DNA of 64,000 bases. It comes from Sphingobacterium bovisgrunnientis. Its GTDB lineage: Bacteria; Bacteroidota; Bacteroidia; Sphingobacteriales; Sphingobacteriaceae. The notes under the pieces were generated by a model. The model was not told the origin of the DNA. It ran no database searches and worked only from the letters and a program-made list of their open reading frames with translations. Positions within the stretch are counted from its first letter, which is position 1. Every line of letters starts with the position of its first letter. Location: contig NZ_WUQY01000005.1 of the NCBI RefSeq assembly GCF_009829085.1, positions 62,001-126,000 of the forward strand. The letters are read 5' to 3'. A program made the translations under genes and the position numbers. Positions 35,149 through 44,542 of the stretch are shown here, piece after piece.

Positions 35149-38100
35149 TTAAAAGGTAATATCCAGACCCATATTATAGCGTCTTACGGTAGGATAAGCT
35201 CCCCCCGAAGAACCAGCTGCAAAGTTCGATTCTCTATCATCTGGCATTTTTGTCCATAATAATAAGTTGTTACCATTTAAGTAAAATCGGCAAGAACTTA
35301 AACCTAATTTTTTAACGGTTGCTCCTTTGAAAGTGTACGCTAATTCTGCATTTTTGAGACGTAAGTAAGAGCCATCATATAGATAGCGTGTACCCTCACC
35401 ACCAAATGGATTAGCTGAAGAATACCTTGGAAGAGGTACCTCACCACCACCATTTTCCTTCGTCCAATAGGTGCCTTCTACATAAGCTACATTTGATCCG
35501 GAATACGTGTTGAATGTTGGGAATGTTACTTCTCTGGTTACATTATTTACGCCATAAAACTGTAAGAAAAAGGATAGATTTTTCCATTCTGCTCCAATTG
35601 TAGCGTTGTATGTATTTCTAGGTGAACCAGAATATTCATAAGGAGTAGAGTCAAAACGATCAATCACACCATCTGCGTTGAAATCTATGATGTTATAATC
35701 TCCAGCAAGCTTCATGTTATCATTTGATGTACGTACAGTACTTCCATAAATGTCATCCCATGTTTGCAAGTAGCCGTGGTCTAGAAATGCTCTATATTGA
35801 CCTAATTGAGTACCTTGTTGTTTTTGATAATCTGGAAGTAAAGCAGGATCATCTCTAAATAGAATTGTGTTTTTAGCATAAGTCATACTGGTATTTGCCC
35901 ATAATCTCAAATCTGAGGATAAGCGATGATTTAGGTTCAACGTAAATTCATATCCTTTACCTTCTACACTACCAAGATTGGCAATAGGAGCTGACTGACC
36001 AAAGTAGGATGGAACAGCACGTGATCCGCCTGAAATTAGAATGTCTGTTCTTAGATCTTTAAAGAAGTCAATATCACCGGATATTAGACCATTGAATAAG
36101 GAGTATTCAATACCAAAATTTTGTTTTTCAACTTTTTCCCAAGCGATATAAGGATTACCTAATGTACTTATTCTATAGAAAGTATATGGTGTGCTTTGTA
36201 ATGGGCTTCCCATTTCAGTATTTCCACCGAAAGACCATTGATCATTATACAACCAACGTCCACCACCACTGTCATCACCGATTTTACCCCAAGAAGCACG
36301 TAACTTTAAATTTCTTACGAATTTTACATTTTCCATAAACTTCTCGTTAGAAATAATCCAACCAGCAGCTAATGAAGGGAAGAAGTCAAATCTATTATCC
36401 GGCCCGAATTTTTCTGAACCGTTGTATGCACCATTCGCTTCGAATAAATATCTTCTGTCATAATCGTATACCGTACGAAATACCCAGTCTTCGCGATACC
36501 GAGCGAATTCACTTCCTCGAGCAAACTTTTCACGTAGAAAAACACCAGTCGCGCTGATATCATGCTTACCAATGCTCGTGGCGTAATTGATTTGTCCAGA
36601 ATAATTGACACGACGGTAAGTAGCGCCTTTATCCACTGAACCACTTTGATTACTCCAACGGATCATATCCATCTGATCCATATTGGTAGACAAGTCAATA
36701 GGATCAAAAATCATGTTACCTGAATCTGGGTCAATCCATTTTTTAACGGGTTGATTCGGATCCGTCACACCACGACCATTCTCTCTAAAAGAATTATCAA
36801 TCGAATAATTTGCACGCAATGTTAAACCAGGAAGAATAGCTTTCAAATCTTGATTTAATGTAAAGTCTGTGGTTAATTGAGTTTGCGTACTTTTTTCTGC
36901 TCCCGAAAACGCCAAGATGTACATAGAGTTCGGTACATCGTAATCACGCTGTGGATAATATCCCCATGTGCCGTCAGAATAGATTGGACGCATGGCATCT
37001 GGTGCGGTACGGTAAACGGAAGTCCAAAAGCGACCATCGTTTCCACCTACACCAAATGGATATTGTCTTACACCGTTTGAACCAAATAATTTGGTTGAAA
37101 GTTTTGTCGTACTGGATAATGTGAAATCTAGATTACTACGAACATTCAATCTATCGTATCTAAAATTAGATTTATAACCCCGGTTATTTTCAAATGTCTT
37201 GAATATATCACCTTCCCCTGCGTAATCTACAGACGCGAAGTATTTTACAATTTCACTACCACCCTGTACATTCACATTTGCGCCATATGCAGTTGCGTAA
37301 TCGCGAAATAGCTCTTTTTCCCAGTCTGTATTAGGGTATCTGTCCCATTCTTCATCATTAGCTGGGAAACGATATTTCAATAATATCTCTTCGGGTCTAA
37401 TATGAGCCCATGTAGTTGGTAATACCATCAATTCATTTTCCACGACTCTATTTCTGAGTGAAAGACCATCGTAAGAATCATATTTGCTTGGTAATTTGGA
37501 AGGTACTTTTGCTGTTGAATTTACTTTTCCGCGTATTGTTGCTTTGCCCAAAGAACCTTCTTTGGTTTTTATTAATATTACCCCATTCGCGCCTTTGACA
37601 CCAAAGACTGCGGTAGCAGACGCATCTTTCAATACTGAAATGCTTTCTACAGACCCGATATCAATAGATCCAATTGGACGTTCTATCCCATCTACTAATA
37701 TTAGGGGAGAGCTGTTATTCCAAGATGTTTGTGCACGTATAAGAATTTGTGGGTCTTCACCTCCAGGCATACCTGTTGAGCTGGTGGTTACTAATCCTGG
37801 CAAATTTCCTGTTAAAGCCATACCTAAGTTGGTAACACCTCCTGTGCGTTCTAATACCTCACCTGTAGTTTGTGTAATTGCTCCTACAACACTTTCTTTC
37901 CTTTGCTTACCATAGCCCACGACAACTGTCTCTTCGATATCAATTGAAGATTCTTTTAAAAAGATTTCGATAGAATTTGGATTTTCAATTACATATTCAA
38001 GTTGATCAAAACCTACCATTGATATCAATAAGGTATTTCGCCCTTGAGGCAGATTGATCGTAAATTTTCCTTCACTATTTGAAGTTGTTGTAAAGTTGAC

Positions 38101-38298
38101 GCCTTTCACTCTAATGGAAGCTCCCTCAACAGGCTCATTGCTTTCAGTTTTTACAATTCCTTGCACATTTCGACTTGATTGTGCTTGTACTTCAGAAACA
38201 TTATAGAATGCGAAAAGCAGAAAAAACACGCAGGATACTGACAATCCCTCTAATTTTTTCAAATGCCTATCTAGTGTGATAGTAAATTTTATCATCAT
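35149..38298 (-). CDS. SusC/RagA-like TonB-dependent transporter, long form, copy 2
   Basis: A 1049-residue importer, first gene of the second xylan unit. The order is an N-terminal signal region (to EVQAQ), the carboxypeptidase-regulatory-like domain (NVQGIVKTESNEPVEGASI), TonB box ETVVVGYGKQRK, plug (ILVDGIERP, GVKGANGVILIKTKEG) and barrel ending NMGLDITF. It is paralogous to the SusC at 21949-25116; even the unusual MM(L/I)K-T-(I/L)-RH-KKL N-terminus is shared. Its promoter carries the same operator as copy 1, and it is divergent from the sensor/regulator gene. Confidence 0.94.
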   Translation of the reverse strand: MMIKFTITLDRHLKKLEGLSVSCVFFLLFAFYNVSEVQAQSSRNVQGIVKTESNEPVEGASIRVKGVNFTTTSNSEGKFTINLPQGRNTLLISMVGFDQLEYVIENPNSIEIFLKESSIDIEETVVVGYGKQRKESVVGAITQTTGEVLERTGGVTNLGMALTGNLPGLVTTSSTGMPGGEDPQILIRAQTSWNNSSPLILVDGIERPIGSIDIGSVESISVLKDASATAVFGVKGANGVILIKTKEGSLGKATIRGKVNSTAKVPSKLPSKYDSYDGLSLRNRVVENELMVLPTTWAHIRPEEILLKYRFPANDEEWDRYPNTDWEKELFRDYATAYGANVNVQGGSEIVKYFASVDYAGEGDIFKTFENNRGYKSNFRYDRLNVRSNLDFTLSSTTKLSTKLFGSNGVRQYPFGVGGNDGRFWTSVYRTAPDAMRPIYSDGTWGYYPQRDYDVPNSMYILAFSGAEKSTQTQLTTDFTLNQDLKAILPGLTLRANYSIDNSFRENGRGVTDPNQPVKKWIDPDSGNMIFDPIDLSTNMDQMDMIRWSNQSGSVDKGATYRRVNYSGQINYATSIGKHDISATGVFLREKFARGSEFARYREDWVFRTVYDYDRRYLFEANGAYNGSEKFGPDNRFDFFPSLAAGWIISNEKFMENVKFVRNLKLRASWGKIGDDSGGGRWLYNDQWSFGGNTEMGSPLQSTPYTFYRISTLGNPYIAWEKVEKQNFGIEYSLFNGLISGDIDFFKDLRTDILISGGSRAVPSYFGQSAPIANLGSVEGKGYEFTLNLNHRLSSDLRLWANTSMTYAKNTILFRDDPALLPDYQKQQGTQLGQYRAFLDHGYLQTWDDIYGSTVRTSNDNMKLAGDYNIIDFNADGVIDRFDSTPYEYSGSPRNTYNATIGAEWKNLSFFLQFYGVNNVTREVTFPTFNTYSGSNVAYVEGTYWTKENGGGEVPLPRYSSANPFGGEGTRYLYDGSYLRLKNAELAYTFKGATVKKLGLSSCRFYLNGNNLLLWTKMPDDRESNFAAGSSGGAYPTVRRYNMGLDITF

Positions 38299-38559
38299 AG
38301 CATTGTATGTTTTTATTAATTGGTTAATAATTATAGATTATGATAATTTGGGATTATCATGGTTGTTGTTTGTAAACTATTACTCGTACAAACTAATTAC
38401 ATAGGAAGGAAATTGCTTAAGTACTGTCTTGCATTTGGTCATAATTTTTTGTCATAATTTGGTTTAAGTTAAAGGCAATAAAAAGTCAATAGCGATAGCG
38501 CTTACAACTCTTTAATTAATGATATACTAGTTGGTTTTTTGATTTATAATTGATAGTCT

Positions 38560-38625
38560 CAAAGCTACAGGCTGTAACAGATTTGTGATAGCAAGAATGT
38601 CAAAATGAATGCAAAGAATGTCTAA
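38560..38625 (-). promoter_or_regulatory. Promoter and operator of xylan unit 2 (long susC)
   Basis: Minus-strand -7 box TAGCTTTG (plus 38560-38567) with two AAGAATGTC direct repeats (plus 38593-38601 and 38614-38622) whose starts are 21 bp apart. The repeat block differs from that of unit 1 by only a few bases, while the 25 bp between the block and the -7 box has diverged in sequence but not in length. Conservation of spacing without sequence points to function. The proximal repeat lies where the -33 element would be, as expected for an activator that contacts RNA polymerase. Confidence 0.75.
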
Positions 38626-38663
38626 TAGTAGGCTTCATATATAATATTTACAGCATTCAGTTC

Positions 38664-38691
38664 TTTGAAAAGTATTATTTTAATATCTTAG
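38664..38691 (+). promoter_or_regulatory. Possible promoter of the sensor/regulator gene
   Basis: TTTG (38664-38667) and TATCTTAG (38684-38691; two mismatches to TAnnTTTG) are 16 bases apart, about 60-90 bp upstream of the ATG at 38755. No AAGAATGTC repeat is placed in phase with it, so no autoregulation is suggested. Confidence 0.3.
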
Positions 38692-38754
38692 AACATGAGT
38701 AGTAAATGCAGTTGATATTTACTAATTCTAGCGATACCTATTATAAAACATTAC

Positions 38755-41700
38755 ATGAAAGCCTATATATTTTTTTTGGTTGCTGTATTCTCTACAATTA
38801 ATGTTGTTGGACAAGAATTGCCAGTATCATTTCAACGATATTATTCTAAAGATGGATTGTCCTCTAATACCATTTACAGTATCTATCGGGATTCTTATGG
38901 ATTTCTATGGTTAGGCACGGAGGATGGTTTGAATAGATATGATGGTAAAACCTACAAAGTATATCGTTATGATGCTAACCATCTGGGACTCAAAGCAAAT
39001 CATATCACGGCACTATGTGAGGATCACCAAGGTCGAATTTGGATAGGAACTACTGGTGGAGGTCTAAGTTACTATGACCGTAAGTTGGACAAAATATTTG
39101 CTTACGAAAAAACTCCAGATGAACGTTGGTTGAGCTCAGCAATTACTTCATTAAAAAAGGATCACAATGGAAATATTTGGGTAAGTTCTTATGGGAATAT
39201 CACTATAATCAACGCAAAAGATATTCACAAAATGCCTGATGCATCATACAACAAAGTCATAAGCTTTTTTCTGGAAAGATTTACTCGCTATATATTCAAA
39301 GACAAAGAAGGACAGATGTGGATATCTTCTATTGGGACGGTATATAAAATATCCAAAGACTTCAACGAAATTGCAGCATACAAAATTCCTTCTAAAACAA
39401 ACAGCACGATAGAAATAAGTTCTATAACGGAAGATGAAAACAAAAGAATTTGGGCTGGATCGTCGCACGGTCTTTATTTTTTAGATTATAAAGGCTCATC
39501 ATTTAAAGCATTTGATTCTGTCGCTAATAGTCGATTGAGTAGTAATAAAGTGTATGCGCTTGGTAAAGACCGAAAAGGTGGGGTATGGGTAGGTACGGAT
39601 AATGGACTGGATATTTTAAATACTAGCAATTTTTCTATTCAACGTTTTAGACCGGATATATCCAATATTCACAGTTTAAGCCATAAATCCATAAGAAGTA
39701 TTTATGCAGATCAATTTGGTATTTATTGGGTAGGAACATATCAAGGTGGATTGAATAAATACGATACGAATCTAAGTCAATTTGGTCTCAAAGGAATTAA
39801 TCTGTTGGAACGTAGAGGTGAAAGTACCAACATGATTACCTCTTTTCTGGAATACAATAAGAATGTATTACTAGGAGTTGATGGTGGAGGAGTATATATG
39901 TACGACCGCGAATTAGATAAATTGACGCCGTTAAATCTTACAGAAAATATCAAAGACTACACTGTATTAGCACTCGAAGGATCAGGCAACGAAGTGTGGA
40001 TAGGTACTTACCAGCAAGGTATTATTCAATATGACTTGAATTCTAAATCTTCTAAAAAGATTCAAGCAGGTAATGGTTCTAATCAGTTGAATAACAGTGA
40101 AGTTTTTTGTCTAACCCGAGATTATAAGGGTGATTTGTGGATTGGTACGAATGGTGGCGGTATAAATATTCTGAATGCTAAAGACGGGACAGTCAGCAAA
40201 TATCTTGGACAAAATAGAAATGAAAATATTGATATAGAACCACCTAATAACTTTATTCGAGCTTTTAAGGAAGATTCGGAACACAATATGTGGGTTGGCT
40301 CATTTGGATCAGGTCTTTCTGTTTATAATCCAAAAACAAAAAAGACAACTTTTTACGATAGAGAGAATAGTGGATTGCCTAGTAATTATATATTAGCGAT
40401 TCATATTGATAAGCGAGGTACTGCTTGGGTAGGAACGAACGGTAATGGAATTGGCGTTTTACGTAAGGGATCTAAAAAATTCGAAACAATTTCTGAGAAT
40501 GAAGGATTGATAAATGGCGTAATTCAAAGTATTGTAGAAGATGACAACGGTAAAATATGGTTTAGTACCAATAGAGGTTTGAGTTGCTATGATCCAAATA
40601 ATAAATCTTTCAAAAATTATACACAATCTGCTGGGCTACAACAAGGATCTTTTATGTTGGGGGCAGGGCTTAAAACTTCAGATGGAGAAATATTTTTCGG
40701 TGGACAGAATGGGTTTAACCACTTCTACCCAAAAGATTTGAAAACCAATGTTAATCCAGCACATGTCGTACTTACGGATTTAAAAATTGATAATCAGATT
40801 GTATTACCTTCCGAAGATGGGCCTATTCAATCCACATTACAGACTTCTGAAAGCATAAAATTAAAATACAAACAGAATTTCTCGATTTCGTTCGCCGCTT
40901 TGAATTTCACAGTTCCTGAAGACAATAGCTATGAATATCGTTTGGTTGGCTTTGACAAAAATTGGATAAAAGTAGGTAATGAGTTGAGCGCTTACTATAC
41001 AAATTTAGATCCAGGAGAATATACTTTTGAGGTACGTGCTAGTAATAATGATGGTGTGTGGAGTGAGGATGTGACGCGGATTCACGTTGTGGTAGATCCA
41101 CCATTTTGGCTTACAATCTATGCTTATATATTTTATTTGTTGGTTGCTTCTGGAACCTTACTCTATATTCGTCATCGAGGTATTCAAAATTTGAAGCAAA
41201 AATTCGCGTTAGAACAAGAGCGTATTCAGGCTAAACAGCTTATTGAACAGCAAAAACGCGAAGCGGAAACTTTGCACAAACTTGATCAAATGAAAATTAA
41301 GTTTTTGACAAATTTAAGTCATGAGTTTCGCACACCTATATCTCTTATTGTCGGTCCTATCGAAACATTGATTAATCAAGTGCAAGATTTACAAGCACGT
41401 AGTCAATTGGATTTGGTCAAGCGTAATGCGCGACGTCTACTCAATTTAGTGAATCAATTGTTGGATTTCAGAAAAATGGAAGAGCATGAGTTGAAACTTC
41501 AAAACAGGGAAGGCGATTTAGTAGCTGCGGTAAAAGAAGTATTTCAATCTTTCAATGATATGGCTTTGCAAAAGGGGATCGATTATTCTTTCTACAGTTG
41601 CCAAGAAAAACTATATTCATCATTCGATGAAGACAAAATTGAACGTATACTTTTCAATTTAATTTCTAATGCATTCAAATTCACCACAAAAGGCGGAGAT

Positions 41701-42822
41701 ATAGCCGTTAGTATTACTTCAGCAGAATATCAGGACAATAATAAAATAAAAGTCTTGTTTGAAGTGCGCGATACTGGAATTGGAATACCTACCGAAGCAC
41801 GAGAATCTATTTTTGAAAGCTTCTTTCAACACGATACAGCAGGTAAAGTTCTTAATCAAGGCTCTGGCATAGGTCTATCTATAGCAGACTCTTTTGTTAA
41901 AATGTACAAAGGGAAAATTTGGGTTGAAAGTGAAGTAGGGAAGGGAAGTATTTTCTATTTTGATCTTATTTTGGATTATGCCGAAGAGCCAATGTTGGAA
42001 GAGGTGGATGAAATAGCAATTATCGAACAAAATCTAGATAGTGAAGCACGGAGTAAACCTTCCTTATTGATTGTAGAAGATGATGATGATTTTAGAGATT
42101 ATCTCAGTGAAGTGTTGAGTGAGAATTATAAGGTACTGGAAGCGGTCAATGGCAAGGAAGGATGGCAAAAAGCATTATTCCATCATCCGGACATTGTAAT
42201 CTGTGATGTACAAATGCCACAAATGAATGGTATGGAATTGGCACAAAAAATGGCGCAAGATAAGCGCACTAAGCATATTCCGATTGTACTAATGACAGCC
42301 TCAAAAGTTGAAAATGGACTGGTGTGTGGATTGGAATCAGGAGCAGTAGACTATATTACAAAACCTTTTGATATCAATGTATTATTAGCTAAAGTAAATA
42401 GTTTGTTGATTCTCAATCAAGCATTTAAAGATGTGTATAGTAAACAAGTATCTATTGCAGTACCAGAGGTAGCGGTAGTGACAGAGAAAGATAAGTTCTT
42501 GAAAAATGTCTTGAATTATGTTTATGAAAACATGGATAATCCGCAACTTTCTGTTGAAGCACTTAGTGCACATCTTTTCATAAGTCGAGCATCACTTTAC
42601 AACAAGTTACTGGAGTATACAGGTATGTCGCCAGTGGATTTTATACGGTCGGTGAAATTGGAAAAAGCAGCTAGTCTGTTGGAACGTAGTGATAAAACGA
42701 TTTCGGAGATTGCGTACGAAACAGGTTTTGCAAACCCAAATTATTTTACGAAAGTATTCAAAGTTAAATATCAAATGACTCCTTCGGAATATATCAATAC
42801 GATGAAAAAGAATGAGGTGTAA
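38755..42822 (+). CDS. Hybrid two-component system sensor/AraC-type regulator of the xylan locus
   Basis: A 1355-residue inner-membrane protein combining sensor kinase and response regulator. A signal peptide (1-20) is followed by a periplasmic two-part beta-propeller (about 25-670; repeated LWxGTxxGL-type blades such as IWIGTTGGGL), a Y_Y_Y domain (about 700-780) and one membrane helix (about 786-804). The cytoplasmic part has HisKA (His856 in NLSHEFRTP), HATPase_c (DTGIGIP, GSGIGLSI), a receiver (Asp1151 in CDVQMPQMNG, Lys1203 in TKPF) and an AraC-type HTH (about 1250-1350). Such proteins bind oligosaccharides in the periplasm and activate the adjacent locus. It is the only regulator seen in the locus and the obvious candidate for the 21-bp direct repeats. 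Confidence 0.94.
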   Translation: MKAYIFFLVAVFSTINVVGQELPVSFQRYYSKDGLSSNTIYSIYRDSYGFLWLGTEDGLNRYDGKTYKVYRYDANHLGLKANHITALCEDHQGRIWIGTTGGGLSYYDRKLDKIFAYEKTPDERWLSSAITSLKKDHNGNIWVSSYGNITIINAKDIHKMPDASYNKVISFFLERFTRYIFKDKEGQMWISSIGTVYKISKDFNEIAAYKIPSKTNSTIEISSITEDENKRIWAGSSHGLYFLDYKGSSFKAFDSVANSRLSSNKVYALGKDRKGGVWVGTDNGLDILNTSNFSIQRFRPDISNIHSLSHKSIRSIYADQFGIYWVGTYQGGLNKYDTNLSQFGLKGINLLERRGESTNMITSFLEYNKNVLLGVDGGGVYMYDRELDKLTPLNLTENIKDYTVLALEGSGNEVWIGTYQQGIIQYDLNSKSSKKIQAGNGSNQLNNSEVFCLTRDYKGDLWIGTNGGGINILNAKDGTVSKYLGQNRNENIDIEPPNNFIRAFKEDSEHNMWVGSFGSGLSVYNPKTKKTTFYDRENSGLPSNYILAIHIDKRGTAWVGTNGNGIGVLRKGSKKFETISENEGLINGVIQSIVEDDNGKIWFSTNRGLSCYDPNNKSFKNYTQSAGLQQGSFMLGAGLKTSDGEIFFGGQNGFNHFYPKDLKTNVNPAHVVLTDLKIDNQIVLPSEDGPIQSTLQTSESIKLKYKQNFSISFAALNFTVPEDNSYEYRLVGFDKNWIKVGNELSAYYTNLDPGEYTFEVRASNNDGVWSEDVTRIHVVVDPPFWLTIYAYIFYLLVASGTLLYIRHRGIQNLKQKFALEQERIQAKQLIEQQKREAETLHKLDQMKIKFLTNLSHEFRTPISLIVGPIETLINQVQDLQARSQLDLVKRNARRLLNLVNQLLDFRKMEEHELKLQNREGDLVAAVKEVFQSFNDMALQKGIDYSFYSCQEKLYSSFDEDKIERILFNLISNAFKFTTKGGDIAVSITSAEYQDNNKIKVLFEVRDTGIGIPTEARESIFESFFQHDTAGKVLNQGSGIGLSIADSFVKMYKGKIWVESEVGKGSIFYFDLILDYAEEPMLEEVDEIAIIEQNLDSEARSKPSLLIVEDDDDFRDYLSEVLSENYKVLEAVNGKEGWQKALFHHPDIVICDVQMPQMNGMELAQKMAQDKRTKHIPIVLMTASKVENGLVCGLESGAVDYITKPFDINVLLAKVNSLLILNQAFKDVYSKQVSIAVPEVAVVTEKDKFLKNVLNYVYENMDNPQLSVEALSAHLFISRASLYNKLLEYTGMSPVDFIRSVKLEKAASLLERSDKTISEIAYETGFANPNYFTKVFKVKYQMTPSEYINTMKKNEV

Positions 42823-42858
42823 CTACTAACTTCGATTACAAAAGACAAACAAGGATTT

Positions 42859-42905
42859 TAAGGGTATAAATGCATATTTTAGACATTTTTACCCTTATTT
42901 TTTTT
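42859..42905 (+). terminator. Terminator after the sensor/regulator gene
   Basis: TAAGGGTATAAATG (42859-42872) pairs with CATTTTTACCCTTA (42884-42897) with one mismatch, followed by eight T. The right arm overlaps the upstream part of the putative operator for the next operon (GACATTTTT, 42882-42890). Confidence 0.8.
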
Positions 42906-42944
42906 ATATGTTTCAGTGTAAATGTACATATTGCTATACATTTG
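42879..42944 (+). promoter_or_regulatory. Promoter and weaker in-phase operator of the transaldolase-xylA operon
   Basis: A perfect -7 box TACATTTG (42937-42944) lies 59 bases into a 66-bp frame that begins TTAGACATT, the same start and total length as at both susC promoters. The distal repeat GACATTTTT (42882-42890) matches GACATTCTT at 8 of 9 positions; the proximal position (42903-42911, TTTATATGT) is poorly matched. Predicted transcription start near 42951, about 52 bases before the ATG. Part of the distal match is shared with the terminator arm, which weakens the argument. Confidence 0.5.
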
Positions 42945-43002
42945 CTTTAACACAATTGAGTAACAATTATAAACCAAGATAAACTACTTATCTATTTAAA
43001 AC

Positions 43003-43671
43003 ATGAAATTTTTTATTGATACTGCGAATTTGCAGCAAATACAGGAAGCACAAGATTTAGGTGTATTGGATGGAGTTACTACAAATCCATCTTTAATGGC
43101 TAAAGAAGGAATAAGCGGTGAAGAAAATGTAATCAATCATTATAAAGCGATTTGCGAAATAGTAGATGGCGATGTAAGTGCCGAGGTGATATCTACAACT
43201 TATGACGAAATGATCTTTGAAGGTGAGAAATTGGCGGCATTGCATCCAAGAATTGTGGTGAAAGTTCCAATGATCAAAGAAGGTATCAAGGCTATAAAAT
43301 ACTTTAGTAAAAAAGGAATAAAAACAAATTGTACATTGGTTTTTTCAGCAGGTCAAGCATTATTAGCAGCCAAAGCTGGAGCTACTTACGTATCCCCATT
43401 TATTGGAAGATTGGATGATATTTCTGTCAATGGATTGGATTTAATTAGTGAGATTCGTGAGATTTATGATAATTATGGTTACGAAACACAAATTTTAGCA
43501 GCTTCTGTACGTCATAGTGCACACATCTTGGGATGTGCAAAGATTGGCGCAGATGTAATGACTGGGCCACTTTCAGCTATAGTTGCACTCCTTAAACATC
43601 CACTTACGGATTCGGGATTAGCACAATTTCTTGCAGATCACCAAAGTGTTTCACAATTAAACGCGCGATAG
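43003..43671 (+). CDS. tal: Transaldolase / fructose-6-phosphate aldolase family protein
   Basis: A 222-residue cytosolic TIM-barrel aldolase of the short transaldolase/FSA type. Motifs: [22 protein letters not shown], the Schiff-base Lys87 in [25 protein letters not shown] and [10 protein letters not shown]. It could act as transaldolase or as fructose-6-phosphate aldolase; placed with transketolase, xylulokinase and xylose isomerase, transaldolase in the non-oxidative pentose phosphate pathway is the likelier role. First gene of the pentose operon, two bases before the transketolase N-subunit gene. Confidence 0.9.
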   Translation: MKFFIDTANLQQIQEAQDLGVLDGVTTNPSLMAKEGISGEENVINHYKAICEIVDGDVSAEVISTTYDEMIFEGEKLAALHPRIVVKVPMIKEGIKAIKYFSKKGIKTNCTLVFSAGQALLAAKAGATYVSPFIGRLDDISVNGLDLISEIREIYDNYGYETQILAASVRHSAHILGCAKIGADVMTGPLSAIVALLKHPLTDSGLAQFLADHQSVSQLNAR

Positions 43672-43673
43672 AA

Positions 43674-44531
43674 ATGGTGATGACAAAAAGTAGTGTATTC
43701 AATTTGGAAGCTATATGTACACAAGTAAGACGTGACATAGTACGAATGGTTCATGGTTGTCAATCAGGGCACCCTGGTGGTTCTTTAGGTTGTACAGAAT
43801 TATTAGTAAGCCTCTATTTTGAAATTATGACACGAAATGAGGATTTTGATATAGATGGTGTAGATGAGGATTTGTTTTTCCTTTCCAATGGACATATATC
43901 GCCTGTATTCTACAGTGTGTTAGCAAGAGCGGGATATTTTGATGTAGCTGAATTAGCAACATTTAGAAAACTTAATTCTCGATTGCAGGGACATCCTACT
44001 ACACATGAAGGATTACCTGGAGTGCGTATCGCGTCTGGTTCATTGGGGCAAGGACTATCTGTTGCGATAGGGGCTGCTCAAGCCAAAAAATTGAACGGAG
44101 ATACTAAGCATGTATTTGTATTGATGGGTGATGGTGAACTTCAAGAAGGACAAGTGTGGGAAGCTGCCTTGTATGCACCACATAATAAAATGGATAATTT
44201 AATTGCCATTGTAGATTACAATGGTGCGCAAATAGATGGAGCGACAGCAGATGTGTTGTCTCTAGGTGATTTGAAATCCAAATGGGAAGCTTTTGGCTGG
44301 CAAGTTATTGAAGTTTTTAGAGGTAATCATATTCCTTCGGTTTTAGAAGGATTGCATTTAGCAAAGTCATTGTCCAATCAGGGTAAACCTACAATGATAT
44401 TATTGCATACTGAAATGGGGCATGGTGTAGATTTCATGATGGGATCGCACAAATGGCATGGCGTATCACCTAATAATGATCAATTGGCTGAAGCACTTGC
44501 GCAAAATCCACAAACATTAGGGGATTATTAA
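43674..44531 (+). CDS. tktA: Transketolase, N-terminal (thiamine diphosphate-binding) subunit
   Basis: A 285-residue half-transketolase. It holds the TPP pyrophosphate-binding side: GHPGGSLGCTELLVSLY, FLSNGHISPVFY, ASGSLGQGLSVAIGAA and the metal/TPP motif MGDGELQEGQVWEA. The partner half is the next gene (11 bp downstream), giving a split heteromeric enzyme that moves two-carbon units between pentose phosphates. There are three close Met/Val choices at the start (ATG GTG ATG); the first is used. It would process xylulose 5-phosphate made by the xylA/xylB products of the same operon. Confidence 0.92.
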   Translation: MVMTKSSVFNLEAICTQVRRDIVRMVHGCQSGHPGGSLGCTELLVSLYFEIMTRNEDFDIDGVDEDLFFLSNGHISPVFYSVLARAGYFDVAELATFRKLNSRLQGHPTTHEGLPGVRIASGSLGQGLSVAIGAAQAKKLNGDTKHVFVLMGDGELQEGQVWEAALYAPHNKMDNLIAIVDYNGAQIDGATADVLSLGDLKSKWEAFGWQVIEVFRGNHIPSVLEGLHLAKSLSNQGKPTMILLHTEMGHGVDFMMGSHKWHGVSPNNDQLAEALAQNPQTLGDY

Positions 44532-44542
44532 GAATTAATTCA

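Larger units (their letters stand above)
38299..38754. other. Divergent regulatory region between xylan unit 2 and the sensor/regulator gene
   Basis: No gene is seen in these 456 bp. The left part is a roughly 255-nt leader of the long susC gene with a short hairpin, ATGATAAT (38340-38347) pairing with ATTATCAT (38353-38360), at about the same distance from the ATG as the leader hairpin of copy 1. The operator and -7 box lie at 38560-38625, followed by the weak promoter of the sensor/regulator on the plus strand. Confidence 0.7.
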
